Notes: generated by a model not told the origin, from the sequence alone. DNA of 64,000 bases from Cyanobacteria bacterium FACHB-DQ100 (GCA_014695195.1 JACJNW010000037.1:146425-210424); one strand, 5' to 3'. Shown: positions 24,803 through 33,815, numbered from the stretch's first letter. A program made the numbers and translations.

Positions 24803-27148
24803 TTAGTTACGATGGGCTAAAAAATGATAGGCAACAATACTACTATTCAGAATGAGACCCAATAGTGCAGGGATCAATGGAATCCAGCCGCCTTGGGTGA
24901 GAATCAGCCAACAGCCGCTAATCAGTACCACAATACTGGCGACCATGGCGAATCCAATCCAGTTGACCTGCCGAAAACACCATAGAATCAGTCCTCCTAG
25001 AAGCGTCCATCCCCCGATCCATAAAATTTCAATTCCAGGCGACCAGACCCAGAGTAAGGAGCGCTTATCCAATACAGCACTGAGCATCTGGCTGATCATG
25101 TGTGCATGAATGAGTACACCGGGCAGTCTTTGCGAAAAACTCCTACCATAAGGGGTTGCAGCGTAGTCTTTACTACTGGAAGCCGTGACCCCAATTAGCA
25201 CAATGCGACCTTTGATTGCCGCTAAATTGATTTGTCCACCCAGGAGCTGACGCACAGTAACTTGTTGAGCCATGTCCTGGGGAAATTTTGTCGATCGATA
25301 GTTGAGCAAAATCTGACTTCCGCGTGCATCAAAGCGTTGATAGCCCCCGGTTGGATTAGTTAAGCTTGGAAACACCGTGGAACCAAGCTGTAAATGGTTG
25401 TTCGAGGTGAACGTGGGCGCAATCTGGGGTTGTCGTGCAAACAGATATCGAAAGACTAGCTGCACACTCAGACTATAGGGAGCAGAACAGGCTGCGATCG
25501 TATTAGGACTCGCGAATAACAACTGTCGCCGAATCACGCCGTCCCCATCTTCGAGAAAATCGCTGAAACCAACCTCTGATTGCCCAATTCCAGGGGGTGG
25601 TGCAATTCCTGTCGGATCATTCGATTCTGGATCAGGACGCTTACAGATCGCAATTAGCTGATCGTTCTGGGTCATTTGTTGAAGGCGTTTCTTTAAGCTA
25701 GAGCGGCGGGCTGGAAAGTCTCGATACAAATCAAGTCCAATTACTCGCGCTTGATGCTGCTCTAGCGTTTCGAGAACGCGCTCTAGCGTTTCATCAGATA
25801 GTGAGCCAGCATTCTCCGGTTGTTTCTGAATGTCTTCCTCTTCCACTCGAACAATCAATAAACGTGGATCAGGTGGCTCGATCGGGCGATGTTGCATCAG
25901 AATATCAAACGCCTGGAGTTCCAAAGGTTGCAACAATCCAAACCAGCGTGTCCCAACAATCAAGCTTGTAACCAGCAGTGTGCTCAGTGCGAGCGTTTTA
26001 GCTTGCGATCGCGTCATCGGTGGTAGAAGCCTGCGTTTTTGACCACACCAATCTTGCCAAGTTGGTGGTACTTCTGCGGGATTTTGACAAATCACAGGCA
26101 GCCAAGTTGCACACGGAAATTCAGATTCTAGAGTTTGCAGTTTTTCTCGTGCCTTCCGAACCGCAGCATACAAAGATTGCCCACTGGAAAAAGCGCTGAG
26201 AAAAGATTTGAGGAATTCCTGGGCAACTAGATCCGGAACAGGTTCCCGCATGACAATGACTTGGGGAAGCTGAAGATCAGCAAGATCCTGAGCCAGCCCC
26301 AAGCCGTCACAGGAGTTGAAGATCGCCAGCTTCAGACCTTGTGCGATTGCATGGCGTAAGCCGTATTTGAGTTGTTCGATCGTGAGCGTTTCTGTTTGAT
26401 TGATTTGAATGTAGCCTTTTTCACTGGTTGAACTATGTCCAGCAAAAAATAAAACATCCCAATTCGCTTGCCAAACTTTTTCTTGCAAATCTTGCGCGGT
26501 CGGTTCAACTAAACAATGAATTTCACTATCTGGCAAACTTTCTAAGAGTTTGCGATCGCGCTCAACATCAATGCCTTTCGCATTGCCAAGAATGCTCAAA
26601 ATTCTCACTTTCTTGCGTCGAGGCGGAGCTGGGAGTTGCAGCGATCGAGCAAATTCCGGCAAACTTAGCGCAATTTCAGCATGGGGATAGTCGGTGAGAA
26701 AGTCCCACAAACACCACGGCAATTTTAAGATCTGATTGTCTTTCGCAACAATCATTAACCGAATGTGATCTTGGGGTGAAAGGCGAGTCCGTAACTGTCG
26801 ATCGATGACGCGAAAAGAACTCGCACTCAGCCACGCATTCAATTGAAGTTGCAGATCGTGAGATAGCTGATGAAATTCTGAGGCGGAAATGTGAGTGACT
26901 TCTTCTTCATCAATTTCAAAGTCTGGATGGTGTGTTTGTCGCCATCCTAAATGAGCATAAAGCGCTGTGTAGAGCGATCGCCACCGTTGATAGCGATCGA
27001 CGATTCCCGGAATCGCGGGTAAGCTTCCGGTAAACTGCATGGGAGTCGATCGCCCAGATTCCCAAAGTTGAGCGATCACGGTTGGAAATCCGTCTTGCCA
27101 ATTGCCTTGCCCAAGATTGAGAACAATTAGATAATCCATAGTGAGCAT
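24803..27148 (-). CDS. CHAT-CHASE2 transmembrane receptor-protease
   Basis: The protein is 781 aa. The N-terminal cytoplasmic half carries a CHAT caspase-like domain, about residues 180-360, with catalytic His238 (FFAGHSS) and Cys280 (FNSCDGLGLA). A membrane helix follows near 386-405 (LALSTLLVTSLIVGTRW), then a CHASE2 sensor of about 270 residues (ILMQHRPIEPPDPRLLIVRV, ARVIGLDLYRDFP, GRIVLIGVTASSSKDYAATP), then three C-terminal helices. CHASE2 usually feeds kinases or cyclases; here the output is a predicted protease. A second ATG three codons in (27139) is a possible start. Confidence 0.88.
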   Translation of the reverse strand: MLTMDYLIVLNLGQGNWQDGFPTVIAQLWESGRSTPMQFTGSLPAIPGIVDRYQRWRSLYTALYAHLGWRQTHHPDFEIDEEEVTHISASEFHQLSHDLQLQLNAWLSASSFRVIDRQLRTRLSPQDHIRLMIVAKDNQILKLPWCLWDFLTDYPHAEIALSLPEFARSLQLPAPPRRKKVRILSILGNAKGIDVERDRKLLESLPDSEIHCLVEPTAQDLQEKVWQANWDVLFFAGHSSTSEKGYIQINQTETLTIEQLKYGLRHAIAQGLKLAIFNSCDGLGLAQDLADLQLPQVIVMREPVPDLVAQEFLKSFLSAFSSGQSLYAAVRKAREKLQTLESEFPCATWLPVICQNPAEVPPTWQDWCGQKRRLLPPMTRSQAKTLALSTLLVTSLIVGTRWFGLLQPLELQAFDILMQHRPIEPPDPRLLIVRVEEEDIQKQPENAGSLSDETLERVLETLEQHQARVIGLDLYRDFPARRSSLKKRLQQMTQNDQLIAICKRPDPESNDPTGIAPPPGIGQSEVGFSDFLEDGDGVIRRQLLFASPNTIAACSAPYSLSVQLVFRYLFARQPQIAPTFTSNNHLQLGSTVFPSLTNPTGGYQRFDARGSQILLNYRSTKFPQDMAQQVTVRQLLGGQINLAAIKGRIVLIGVTASSSKDYAATPYGRSFSQRLPGVLIHAHMISQMLSAVLDKRSLLWVWSPGIEILWIGGWTLLGGLILWCFRQVNWIGFAMVASIVVLISGCWLILTQGGWIPLIPALLGLILNSSIVAYHFLAHRN

Positions 27149-27186
27149 CGCTATCTGTTACATAAAATAAGAACTCCGCCAACTTC

Positions 27187-27663
27187 CTAAACTATAAATC
27201 TCTCCGTTAAATCTGCCGAATCTAACGAAACTTGTAGCTTAAATCGTGTCCCGATCGAGCAACGAAATCGCTTCAGTTGAATGCCATTATCTTGATCACG
27301 AGCCGTCACCGATTGCACAACATCTCCTGAGTTTGACAGCAACGACAAACGAACCCCCGTGGGCAGAATCGCCGTGGGTTCAGCCGAACCGAGGTGCACT
27401 CGAACCGAAACGCGATTAACACTCCGCACACTGCCCAAACAATCGCCCTTCTTTTCTGATTTGACTAAAAGCCACAGCGTTTGTTCTCCGAGTTCTAACA
27501 CTTTGGTTTGCTGCATTGGCACATCGGCTAGTTCAACAGTGTGCCGAAACTGATGGGTGATACAGGGTCTGTTGCTCGGTTCTGAGTCTGATGGTTGCCG
27601 ATGATCCGTAAAGGTATTCTGTAACCATTGCCGGAGTTGGAGCAGAGTGTTAGGAAAAGTCAT
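27187..27663 (-). CDS. Short DUF1822-like protein (C-terminal half only)
   Basis: The protein is 158 aa from ATG 27663, preceded by GAGG at a good distance; the frame is open to 27759 but without a better start. The C-terminal about 130 residues (LELGEQTLWLLVKSEKKGDC, VRVHLGSAEPTAILPTGVRL, SLLSNSGDVVQSVTARDQDN) align closely with the C-terminus of the full-length DUF1822 protein at 29450-30583, including the shared GDVVQSV.AR.QDN.IQL.RF segment. The N-terminal DUF1822 region is absent, so this is a duplicated partial paralogue. It lies 38 bp upstream of the CHAT-CHASE2 gene. The function is unknown. Confidence 0.8.
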   Translation of the reverse strand: MTFPNTLLQLRQWLQNTFTDHRQPSDSEPSNRPCITHQFRHTVELADVPMQQTKVLELGEQTLWLLVKSEKKGDCLGSVRSVNRVSVRVHLGSAEPTAILPTGVRLSLLSNSGDVVQSVTARDQDNGIQLKRFRCSIGTRFKLQVSLDSADLTERFIV

Positions 27664-27807
27664 GGCAAACCTCACAAACAGAAGGTCAGGACAGCAAAAT
27701 CCGATTGATAGTCTTAGCCACGTTTGCGTTTGGAGAAATATGCAGTCGATCGCTCTCAATGGACGAAATTTCTGCCCCTCAGATGTGCTTAATTGGATTT
27801 TTATCCT

Positions 27808-29178
27808 CTACCAAGGGTTGCCAATTAGCGTAAATGCTGCCCAGTGATGTGGGTGAGCGAAGTTTTCATCGATCGAAGGCACAATCCCTGAAAACGAGGG
27901 CTGATTGCGGAGGCGTTGCCGAATTTTAGCTGAGTTGCGAATCATTTCGATCTGAGCCTCTCGTAACGCATCCGCCTTTACTTCAGCCGTTTTGAGTTGC
28001 CGATAAAATTCCTGCATCAGGAGCAATGTACTCGCATCCCTCACCGACCAGAGCGACGCGATCGCCGCTTTACTTCCCGACTGCACGGCTAACCCCGCAA
28101 AGCCCATTTCTGCTTTACTATCCCCCAAAGCCGTCCGACAGGCACTCAACACCAACAACTGCACGGGCGGATTGCGTAACCCTAAGTCCTGAAGCTGACT
28201 GAGCCGCAACTGCTGATCCCAAAACTGGATGTATGACTGATTGACATCTCCGGGTGCAAATTCAGCATGGGTCGCCAAATGAACAATGCTGTAAGACTTT
28301 CTCTCCCGTACGGCTCTCAGGTTTTTGAGGGTGAAATTTTGATTGAGCAACGCCGTTCCTTCCCAAGGCGGTTGAGTAATTGCTGATAGCTCGATCGGTA
28401 CACCAGGCAAAGGTGGCTTATTGTTGAAAGTCGATGCACCCATTGCCAAAATTCTGGTGTTCGTTGACGTTCGCGCTTGGCGATCGAGCAAATTAAATGC
28501 AGGAATAATTGCCAAGTTATACTTTTCGATCAAAAACTGTTTGCCATCATGCAGAGCTGCTAATGGCGTACTTCGTAATCCTGCTCCAAGACAAAATATG
28601 AGTTGATTGATGCCTTGCGATCGTAACTGCGGCTCCAAGGGGGCAACAATCCACTGATAAAGCTGTTGACCGGGTTGTAGATAATCCTCTGGGTCTGAGT
28701 CTTCCCGAACCACGCCCATGCGAAAGGCTTGAATCGTTTTAGTCAATGCCGCTCGATTAGCTGCGTTAATCCGGCGATGAATCAGTCTACCGTTTGCCGT
28801 TACTAACATTAAATCGAGATGATTTGCCCCCGGAATCGCGTACAGCAAAGCAGATTTGCGTCCGGTGCGACGGTTAATTTGTTCGAGAGACTCAACGATT
28901 TGAGGAGCAGACAGCACTTGAGTTGTGAACTTTCCTTGAAAGTACTCTTCGTATTGCTTTTTCCATCGCCGCTCAATTTGTAGAACCGCTTCCGCGACAT
29001 CGCCCCGATCGAGCGCTTGACCCACGAGATCCGGCGGTGGACTGGGAGAGGGCGTGACCGAGGCGGTTTCTTGAGCAGGTAGCGGAGCGATCGAGGACAT
29101 CACGACCGAAGACGTAAATTCGCACCCAACTAGAGCAACAGAGAGTGCAACCCCAACAAACGGTAGATGCTTGTTCAT
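27808..29178 (-). CDS. Lipoprotein CHAT-domain protease-like protein
   Basis: The protein is 456 aa from ATG 29178 (frame open to 29247). MNKHLPFVGVALSVALVGC gives a lipobox with Cys19, so the protein is probably lipid-anchored outside the cytoplasm. A Pro-rich linker is followed by a helical region, and the CHAT domain covers about residues 165-455. The catalytic dyad is His304 (HLATHAEF) and Cys347 (VLSACRTALGD), with GFAGLAVQSGSKAAIASLW downstream, as in cyanobacterial CHAT proteins. It sits in the middle of the sigma/DUF1822/CHASE2/DUF928 cluster. An exported caspase-like domain is unusual. Confidence 0.87.
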   Translation of the reverse strand: MNKHLPFVGVALSVALVGCEFTSSVVMSSIAPLPAQETASVTPSPSPPPDLVGQALDRGDVAEAVLQIERRWKKQYEEYFQGKFTTQVLSAPQIVESLEQINRRTGRKSALLYAIPGANHLDLMLVTANGRLIHRRINAANRAALTKTIQAFRMGVVREDSDPEDYLQPGQQLYQWIVAPLEPQLRSQGINQLIFCLGAGLRSTPLAALHDGKQFLIEKYNLAIIPAFNLLDRQARTSTNTRILAMGASTFNNKPPLPGVPIELSAITQPPWEGTALLNQNFTLKNLRAVRERKSYSIVHLATHAEFAPGDVNQSYIQFWDQQLRLSQLQDLGLRNPPVQLLVLSACRTALGDSKAEMGFAGLAVQSGSKAAIASLWSVRDASTLLLMQEFYRQLKTAEVKADALREAQIEMIRNSAKIRQRLRNQPSFSGIVPSIDENFAHPHHWAAFTLIGNPW

Positions 29179-29449
29179 AAGTCTTCGACGAAATAGCAGG
29201 TAGATAGTAGACAGCTTCAGTGATGTCTCGGCTCGATCGTTGAACAATGGATAGGGAGAGCCGTTGACCTCTAATTGATAAATCTCGTTTTCATGGATTT
29301 GGTGCTTTGACGAATGAATAGCAGCTTCTGTTGCATTGATTCCTGAATTGGCTACAAAACTTTGGATTTTTCCCCTAAGTTCGTCATCGCGGACTAAGTT
29401 TTTATAGCCCCGAATCTATTTGCTAAGCTATTTCCCAGATCGAGCCGCT

Positions 29450-30583
29450 TTAACATTGAAACGCTTCGGTTAGAACCGCATTGCCCAATGCAACCTGAAA
29501 ACTAAATTTAGTTCCCGCAGGGCACTTGAATCGTTGTAGCTGAATTGAGTTATCCTGCTCCCGTGCTTGAACCGATTGCACAACATCGCCCGAAGCAGAA
29601 ACCAGCGATAGCGACAAACCCATTGGCAAGCACTGAGAACGCTCTGCCGGACGAAGTTGCACTCGAATGCTGACTCGACCATCCGCTTCGGGAGCGAGGG
29701 CAAGCATCAACAGAACTGTTTGTTCTGCAAACTCTAACGGTTTCACTCGTCGAACCCCAGTCGGTTCCATGACCTCCGTTTGGCGAAAACTGAATGCCAA
29801 TTCTTCGGGATTCAGCCACGTCTCGATCGCGCTCCATCCCGCCGTAAACGAGTTCTCTAGCCATTGCCGCAAATTCGTTGCAACCGTTGTATTCGGATTG
29901 CGACCTTGACGCAGTTGATGTAATCTTTCTCGCCACGATCGCGTTTCCAGTAATGATCCCCACATCGTAAACGGAATTTCTAAGCGCGGTTGCTCCACAG
30001 TCGCCAGCCGTTGCAGTAAATTTTCTGCTTGTGTTTCCGCAACCGATGGTAATTCTGTAACCTCAACTCGTGTGGGTTCTGTCGGATAGAGTTGACGCAT
30101 CACCCATAACACCGCAATGTCCTGAACCAGAAACTGAGCATCAAGACCATAAGCACGATCGCTGGAATCATACTGTCCGAGCGCCTTGATCTGTGCGTGG
30201 GTGGTATATCCCCAAATCCGCAGGGATGACTCATCGGGATTGATTTGAACCGCCAAATAATAGTCTCCAACCCAGCTAGGAACATCAATCCATTCTTGTG
30301 GAACTCTCAGTTCACTCGTGTCAAAACTTTTCTCTGGAATCAGCACCAAGCGTTTTTCATTCCACTCAATGGCGCAACCCTGAATCAAGTCCCACGCGGT
30401 CAAAGAAGCCGTCGATCGCGACGCGTATTCCGCCTGCAACCACAGTAAAACTGTCTCCAAACAAACCTGATTCAGATATGCTGTCCACTGTGCTTTCGGC
30501 ATCGAGTAGCGTTGACTGTGTTGCCAAGCGCGGTGATCGATCGCTGCGGAAATTTGTAATTCTAGTTGCGTAATGCTGTCCAT
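29450..30583 (-). CDS. DUF1822 family protein
   Basis: The protein is 377 aa, soluble, with no signal or membrane helix. The N-terminal part (WQHSQRYSMPKAQWTAYLNQ, CLETVLLWLQAEY) and central W-rich part (WIDVPSWVGDYYLAVQINPD) fit DUF1822, a cyanobacterial family of unknown function often encoded beside sigma factors and CHASE2/CHAT genes. The C-terminal about 130 residues are duplicated in the short gene at 27187-27663. The start is 37 bp after the sigma-factor stop, so the two are likely co-transcribed. Confidence 0.85.
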   Translation of the reverse strand: MDSITQLELQISAAIDHRAWQHSQRYSMPKAQWTAYLNQVCLETVLLWLQAEYASRSTASLTAWDLIQGCAIEWNEKRLVLIPEKSFDTSELRVPQEWIDVPSWVGDYYLAVQINPDESSLRIWGYTTHAQIKALGQYDSSDRAYGLDAQFLVQDIAVLWVMRQLYPTEPTRVEVTELPSVAETQAENLLQRLATVEQPRLEIPFTMWGSLLETRSWRERLHQLRQGRNPNTTVATNLRQWLENSFTAGWSAIETWLNPEELAFSFRQTEVMEPTGVRRVKPLEFAEQTVLLMLALAPEADGRVSIRVQLRPAERSQCLPMGLSLSLVSASGDVVQSVQAREQDNSIQLQRFKCPAGTKFSFQVALGNAVLTEAFQC

Positions 30584-30620
30584 AACTGTTGTTTAAGTGT
30601 CTGTACGATTCAATCGATCC

Positions 30621-31802
30621 TCATCCCCTCTTTTCCATTAGCCATTCTTCCAATACCGCGCTGATTTGTTTTCCCACGTCTGAAGTTGGTGCAATATGCA
30701 AAGTGTCCTGACTCCAACGCAAAAGCGCCGATAGTAAAGCCTCGCGTGCCTTACTAAGCTTGCGAGATACAGCATATTGCTGGATTCCTAATTGTTTTGC
30801 AATCTCCTGCTGAGTTAAATTTTGTTGATAATAAAGCTGCAACAGCTCTTGGCTCGCAGGATCAAGTTTGGCGATCGCCGCTTCTAAAACTTGATTGAGT
30901 TGCGATCGCTGCGCCTGCCGTTCCTCAAGGTCTTCCTGAGAAATCAAGTCTGTCAACAATGACTCTTGAGCCGGATCAACTATGTCATCTTGAATTTCTT
31001 TGGTGTCTTCGCCCAACTTCGGCGCATTCAGCGAAGAGACAGCAGGATAGAGATACGATCGCACGCGGTTGACACAAGCCGTTAACCATTTCTGGATCAC
31101 ATCCGCACTTGCCTCAGCGCCAGGAGATCGCAGTTGATGGCGTTGCTGATTGTAGCGACTGGCGATCGCGTCCCACGTTTCCCGGTTAGGTGCAGGAAGT
31201 TGACGCAATTTGGGAGATTTTGTGGGCAAATAAACCGACTCAAAACACGACCACGCTAGAATCCAGCGATCGATGTCATCCGTATTCAAGCCCGCATTCT
31301 GTAAAGACTCTACCAATCGCTTACGACTGACTTTTAATAACAATCCCCAATCGCTACATAAATCAATTTCGCGACTCTGCCGCAAAAAATCTCGAATACT
31401 ATTATTAAAGGCTTGACTGGCATAAGTTTTCAGACTGCCGGGATAATCAGGATCTCGCGCCTTGAGAATTCTTGGCACCTCTGCGATCGCCACTTGAAAA
31501 CAATCTGATAAGCGATACCGTGATTGAGACAAATACGGCATCGTTCTATATGCACTCCAGTAACAAGCCTCTTGCAGGTACGCAGATAGATGCCCCAACG
31601 CTGTCTTTTTATCTGAGTGCTGTTGCCAGACTTTTTGCCAATAAACGACCCAAAAAGTATCCGCGTGAGGCTCCGATCGCTCAGATAAATGTGTTTGAAT
31701 GCTGCGCCGCAATCGTGCATCTGTTGCCCATCCCCCAAAGCTGTCAGCCTTAAACTGTACAAAGGTTGAAAATAAATCGATGATGCTTTGACGGGGTTGC
31801 AT
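30621..31802 (-). CDS. Sigma-70 family RNA polymerase sigma factor (cyanobacterial type with long N-terminus)
   Basis: The protein is 393 aa. I chose ATG 31802 because AGGAG lies 8 nt before it; the upstream GTG at 31811 overlaps that AGGAG and is unlikely. The C-terminal region-4 helix-turn-helix is clear (LDPASQELLQLYYQQNLTQQ, EIAKQLGIQQYAVSRKLSKA). Region 2-like helices with conserved aromatics lie around SAYRTMPYLSQSRYRLSDCF and SFKNYASQ-like segments. It is much longer than a minimal ECF sigma. As the first gene of the cluster it probably directs transcription of it or of a stress regulon. Confidence 0.85.
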   Translation of the reverse strand: MQPRQSIIDLFSTFVQFKADSFGGWATDARLRRSIQTHLSERSEPHADTFWVVYWQKVWQQHSDKKTALGHLSAYLQEACYWSAYRTMPYLSQSRYRLSDCFQVAIAEVPRILKARDPDYPGSLKTYASQAFNNSIRDFLRQSREIDLCSDWGLLLKVSRKRLVESLQNAGLNTDDIDRWILAWSCFESVYLPTKSPKLRQLPAPNRETWDAIASRYNQQRHQLRSPGAEASADVIQKWLTACVNRVRSYLYPAVSSLNAPKLGEDTKEIQDDIVDPAQESLLTDLISQEDLEERQAQRSQLNQVLEAAIAKLDPASQELLQLYYQQNLTQQEIAKQLGIQQYAVSRKLSKAREALLSALLRWSQDTLHIAPTSDVGKQISAVLEEWLMEKRG

Positions 31803-31888
31803 GAAACGCACTCCTGCTGTGCAAAGGACTCAACCCCCTCAAATTACTAGGTTTATCAATGGGTTTCAATATCCGATGCGGAAGTTGT

Positions 31889-31998
31889 GGCTGTGTCGCG
31901 AAAAAATTAAGGTACGCTAAATCTGTTGTGCAAGAGCCGAGATTTTAGCGGGTAACTGCTCTTTCTGTAGCGTAGTCAGAATTTTTTGCGACACAGCC
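31889..31998. mobile_element. MITE with about 31-bp terminal inverted repeats
   Basis: Left end GGCTGTGTCGCGAAAAAATT...TACGCTA (31889-31919) and right end TAGCGTA...AATTTTTTGCGACACAGCC (31968-31998) are inverted and nearly identical. The total length is 110 bp and no ORF is present. The GGCTGTGTCGCAAA tip loosely resembles IS6-family ends (GGCxCTGTTGCAAA), but that link is tentative. No convincing target duplication is visible. It lies just upstream of the sigma factor, so it could affect its promoter. Confidence 0.8.
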
Positions 31999-32146
31999 GT
32001 GCCATTTCCCTCATCCAGCCTGCTTTGTAGCCGCGTTGTCACCCCCTGAAGAAAATCAATCTCTTCACTGCTTGGAAAACAAGCGGTTATGGCTATATAA
32101 CCACTGCTATACCTGCTCTTACTGGCAGTTTCTTCGAGGAGTCTTA

Positions 32147-32182
32147 CTAAAAATCTCCAGACGCTTGAAGCAGCCTGGAGAT
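32147..32182 (-). terminator. Rho-independent terminator after the MoaD/threonine synthase operon
   Basis: Read on the minus strand, ATCTCCAG...CTGGAGAT forms an 8-bp stem around a 14-nt loop, followed by a T-run (GATTTTTAG). It lies about 25 bp beyond the MoaD-like stop codon at 32206, in the correct orientation to end that transcript. Confidence 0.75.
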
Positions 32183-32205
32183 CGAAATCAATTTATCAAC
32201 GTAAA

Positions 32206-32481
32206 TTAGCCACCCGCGATCGCAGGAATAATGCTCACTTCGTCACCATCTTTAAGCGGCGTATTCACTCCATCAAGAAAGCGAATGTCTTCGCTGTTCA
32301 CATAGAAGTTGACGAAGCGGCGCAATTGTCCTTGCTCATCACACAACCGCGCTTTAATACCTGGACAGTTAGATTCAAGCGACTCTAACAGCGTACCAAT
32401 GGTATCGCCGCTACATTCAACGGTTGCCTGATCGTTGGTGAGCTTTTGCAGAGGAGTTGGAATTAAAACTTTAACAGCCAT
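32206..32481 (-). CDS. MoaD/ThiS-like ubiquitin-fold sulfur carrier
   Basis: The protein is 91 aa with a beta-grasp pattern: [46 protein letters not shown]. The C-terminal Gly-Gly is the site of adenylation and thiocarboxylation in sulfur carriers. It lies 32 bp downstream of threonine synthase, and a second MoaD-like gene lies on the other side. It may supply sulfur to molybdopterin, cysteine or methionine synthesis; the CysO-like role is inference from context. A terminator follows it. Confidence 0.88.
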   Translation of the reverse strand: MAVKVLIPTPLQKLTNDQATVECSGDTIGTLLESLESNCPGIKARLCDEQGQLRRFVNFYVNSEDIRFLDGVNTPLKDGDEVSIIPAIAGG

Positions 32482-32513
32482 AACCTTAGAACAATGTGGA
32501 AAGAACTAAAACA

Positions 32514-33815
32514 TTAAACCAAAACTTGTTGCCACTCTAGACGATCGAGCGTTCTGGATCTTTCTAATGCACGCTCGAAGCTATCGAGTTTCGGTTCGAT
32601 CGTGAACGGTTCGCCGACGTAACCTTGTACTGCTTCTTGAGTCTTCAGACCGTTTCCGGTGATGTAGGCGACCGTCGTTTCATCGGGATTGATCTTGCCT
32701 GCTTCGACCAATTTCTTCAGCACTGCGATCGTCGTTCCGCCTGCGGTTTCGGTGAAGATTCCTTCGGTTTCCGCCAGTAGCTTGATGCCTTCGATAATTT
32801 CAGCATCGGTGACCGATTCGATGTTGCCGTTGGTTTTCCGAGCGATATCGACCGCATAAACACCATCTGCGGGATTTCCGATTGCGATCGATTTGGCGAT
32901 CGTGTTCGGCTTCACCGGGGAGATGAAGTCGCGTCCTTCTTGAAAGGCTTTGGCGATCGGAGAACATCCTTCCGCTTGTGCGCCACTGAATCGAACCGCT
33001 TTTTCATCAACCAAGCCCACTTCGACGAACTCTTGGAAGCCTTTGTAGATCTTGGTGAAGAGTGAACCCGATGCCAACGGAGCAACAATGTGATCTGGCA
33101 GTTGCCATCCAAGCTGTTCGATCACTTCGTAGCCCAGAGTTTTTGAACCTTCAGAATAGTAGGGGCGCAGGTTAATATTTACAAATCCCCAACCGTGGGT
33201 GTTTGCCACTTCAGAGCAGAGGCGATTCACTTGGTCGTAGTTACCGTGAACTGCCATCACAGTTGGGCTGTAGATTAGCGTTCCGAGGACTTTTCCGGCT
33301 TCAAGATCGGACGGAATGAACACACAGCAATCGAGACCTGCATGAGCAGCGATCGCCGCAGTCGAGTTGGCTAAGTTTCCGGTACTGGCACAAGAAACCG
33401 TGGTAAAGCCCAATTCACGGGCGCGGCTCAATGCTACCGAAACGACGCGATCCTTAAAGCTCAGGGTCGGCATGTTCACTGCATCATTCTTGATGTACAG
33501 CTTCTTCAGACCCAACCGACGCGCCAAACGATTTGCTTGCAGCAAGGGAGTCATCCCAGTTCCGACATCAATGACGTTATCGGTTTCAACGGGGAGAAAC
33601 GGACGATAGCGCCAAATCGAGTTCGGGCCTGCTTGAATGGTTTCGCGAGTGACTGTTTTGCGGAGCCAATCGTAATCATATTTGACTTCTAACGGGCCAA
33701 AACACATCTCGCATACATGAGTTGCTTTTGGCTCGTATTCTGCGCCGCACTCTTTACACTTGAGCGCTTCAAAAGCAGATTGGCTAGAACGAATTTTGGA
33801 ATGGGTAACGGTCAT
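32514..33815 (-). CDS. thrC: Threonine synthase
   Basis: The protein is 433 aa from ATG 33815 (frame open to 33881; the shorter start begins MTVTHSKIRSSQSAFEALKC). A four-Cys zinc-ribbon-like element (C20, C23, C35, C38) precedes the PLP fold. The PLP Lys is K121 (LSFKDRVV) and the phosphate-binding loop is SCASTGNLANS. It converts O-phosphohomoserine to threonine. The gene is flanked on both sides by MoaD-like sulfur-carrier genes on the same strand. Confidence 0.95.
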   Translation of the reverse strand: MTVTHSKIRSSQSAFEALKCKECGAEYEPKATHVCEMCFGPLEVKYDYDWLRKTVTRETIQAGPNSIWRYRPFLPVETDNVIDVGTGMTPLLQANRLARRLGLKKLYIKNDAVNMPTLSFKDRVVSVALSRARELGFTTVSCASTGNLANSTAAIAAHAGLDCCVFIPSDLEAGKVLGTLIYSPTVMAVHGNYDQVNRLCSEVANTHGWGFVNINLRPYYSEGSKTLGYEVIEQLGWQLPDHIVAPLASGSLFTKIYKGFQEFVEVGLVDEKAVRFSGAQAEGCSPIAKAFQEGRDFISPVKPNTIAKSIAIGNPADGVYAVDIARKTNGNIESVTDAEIIEGIKLLAETEGIFTETAGGTTIAVLKKLVEAGKINPDETTVAYITGNGLKTQEAVQGYVGEPFTIEPKLDSFERALERSRTLDRLEWQQVLV

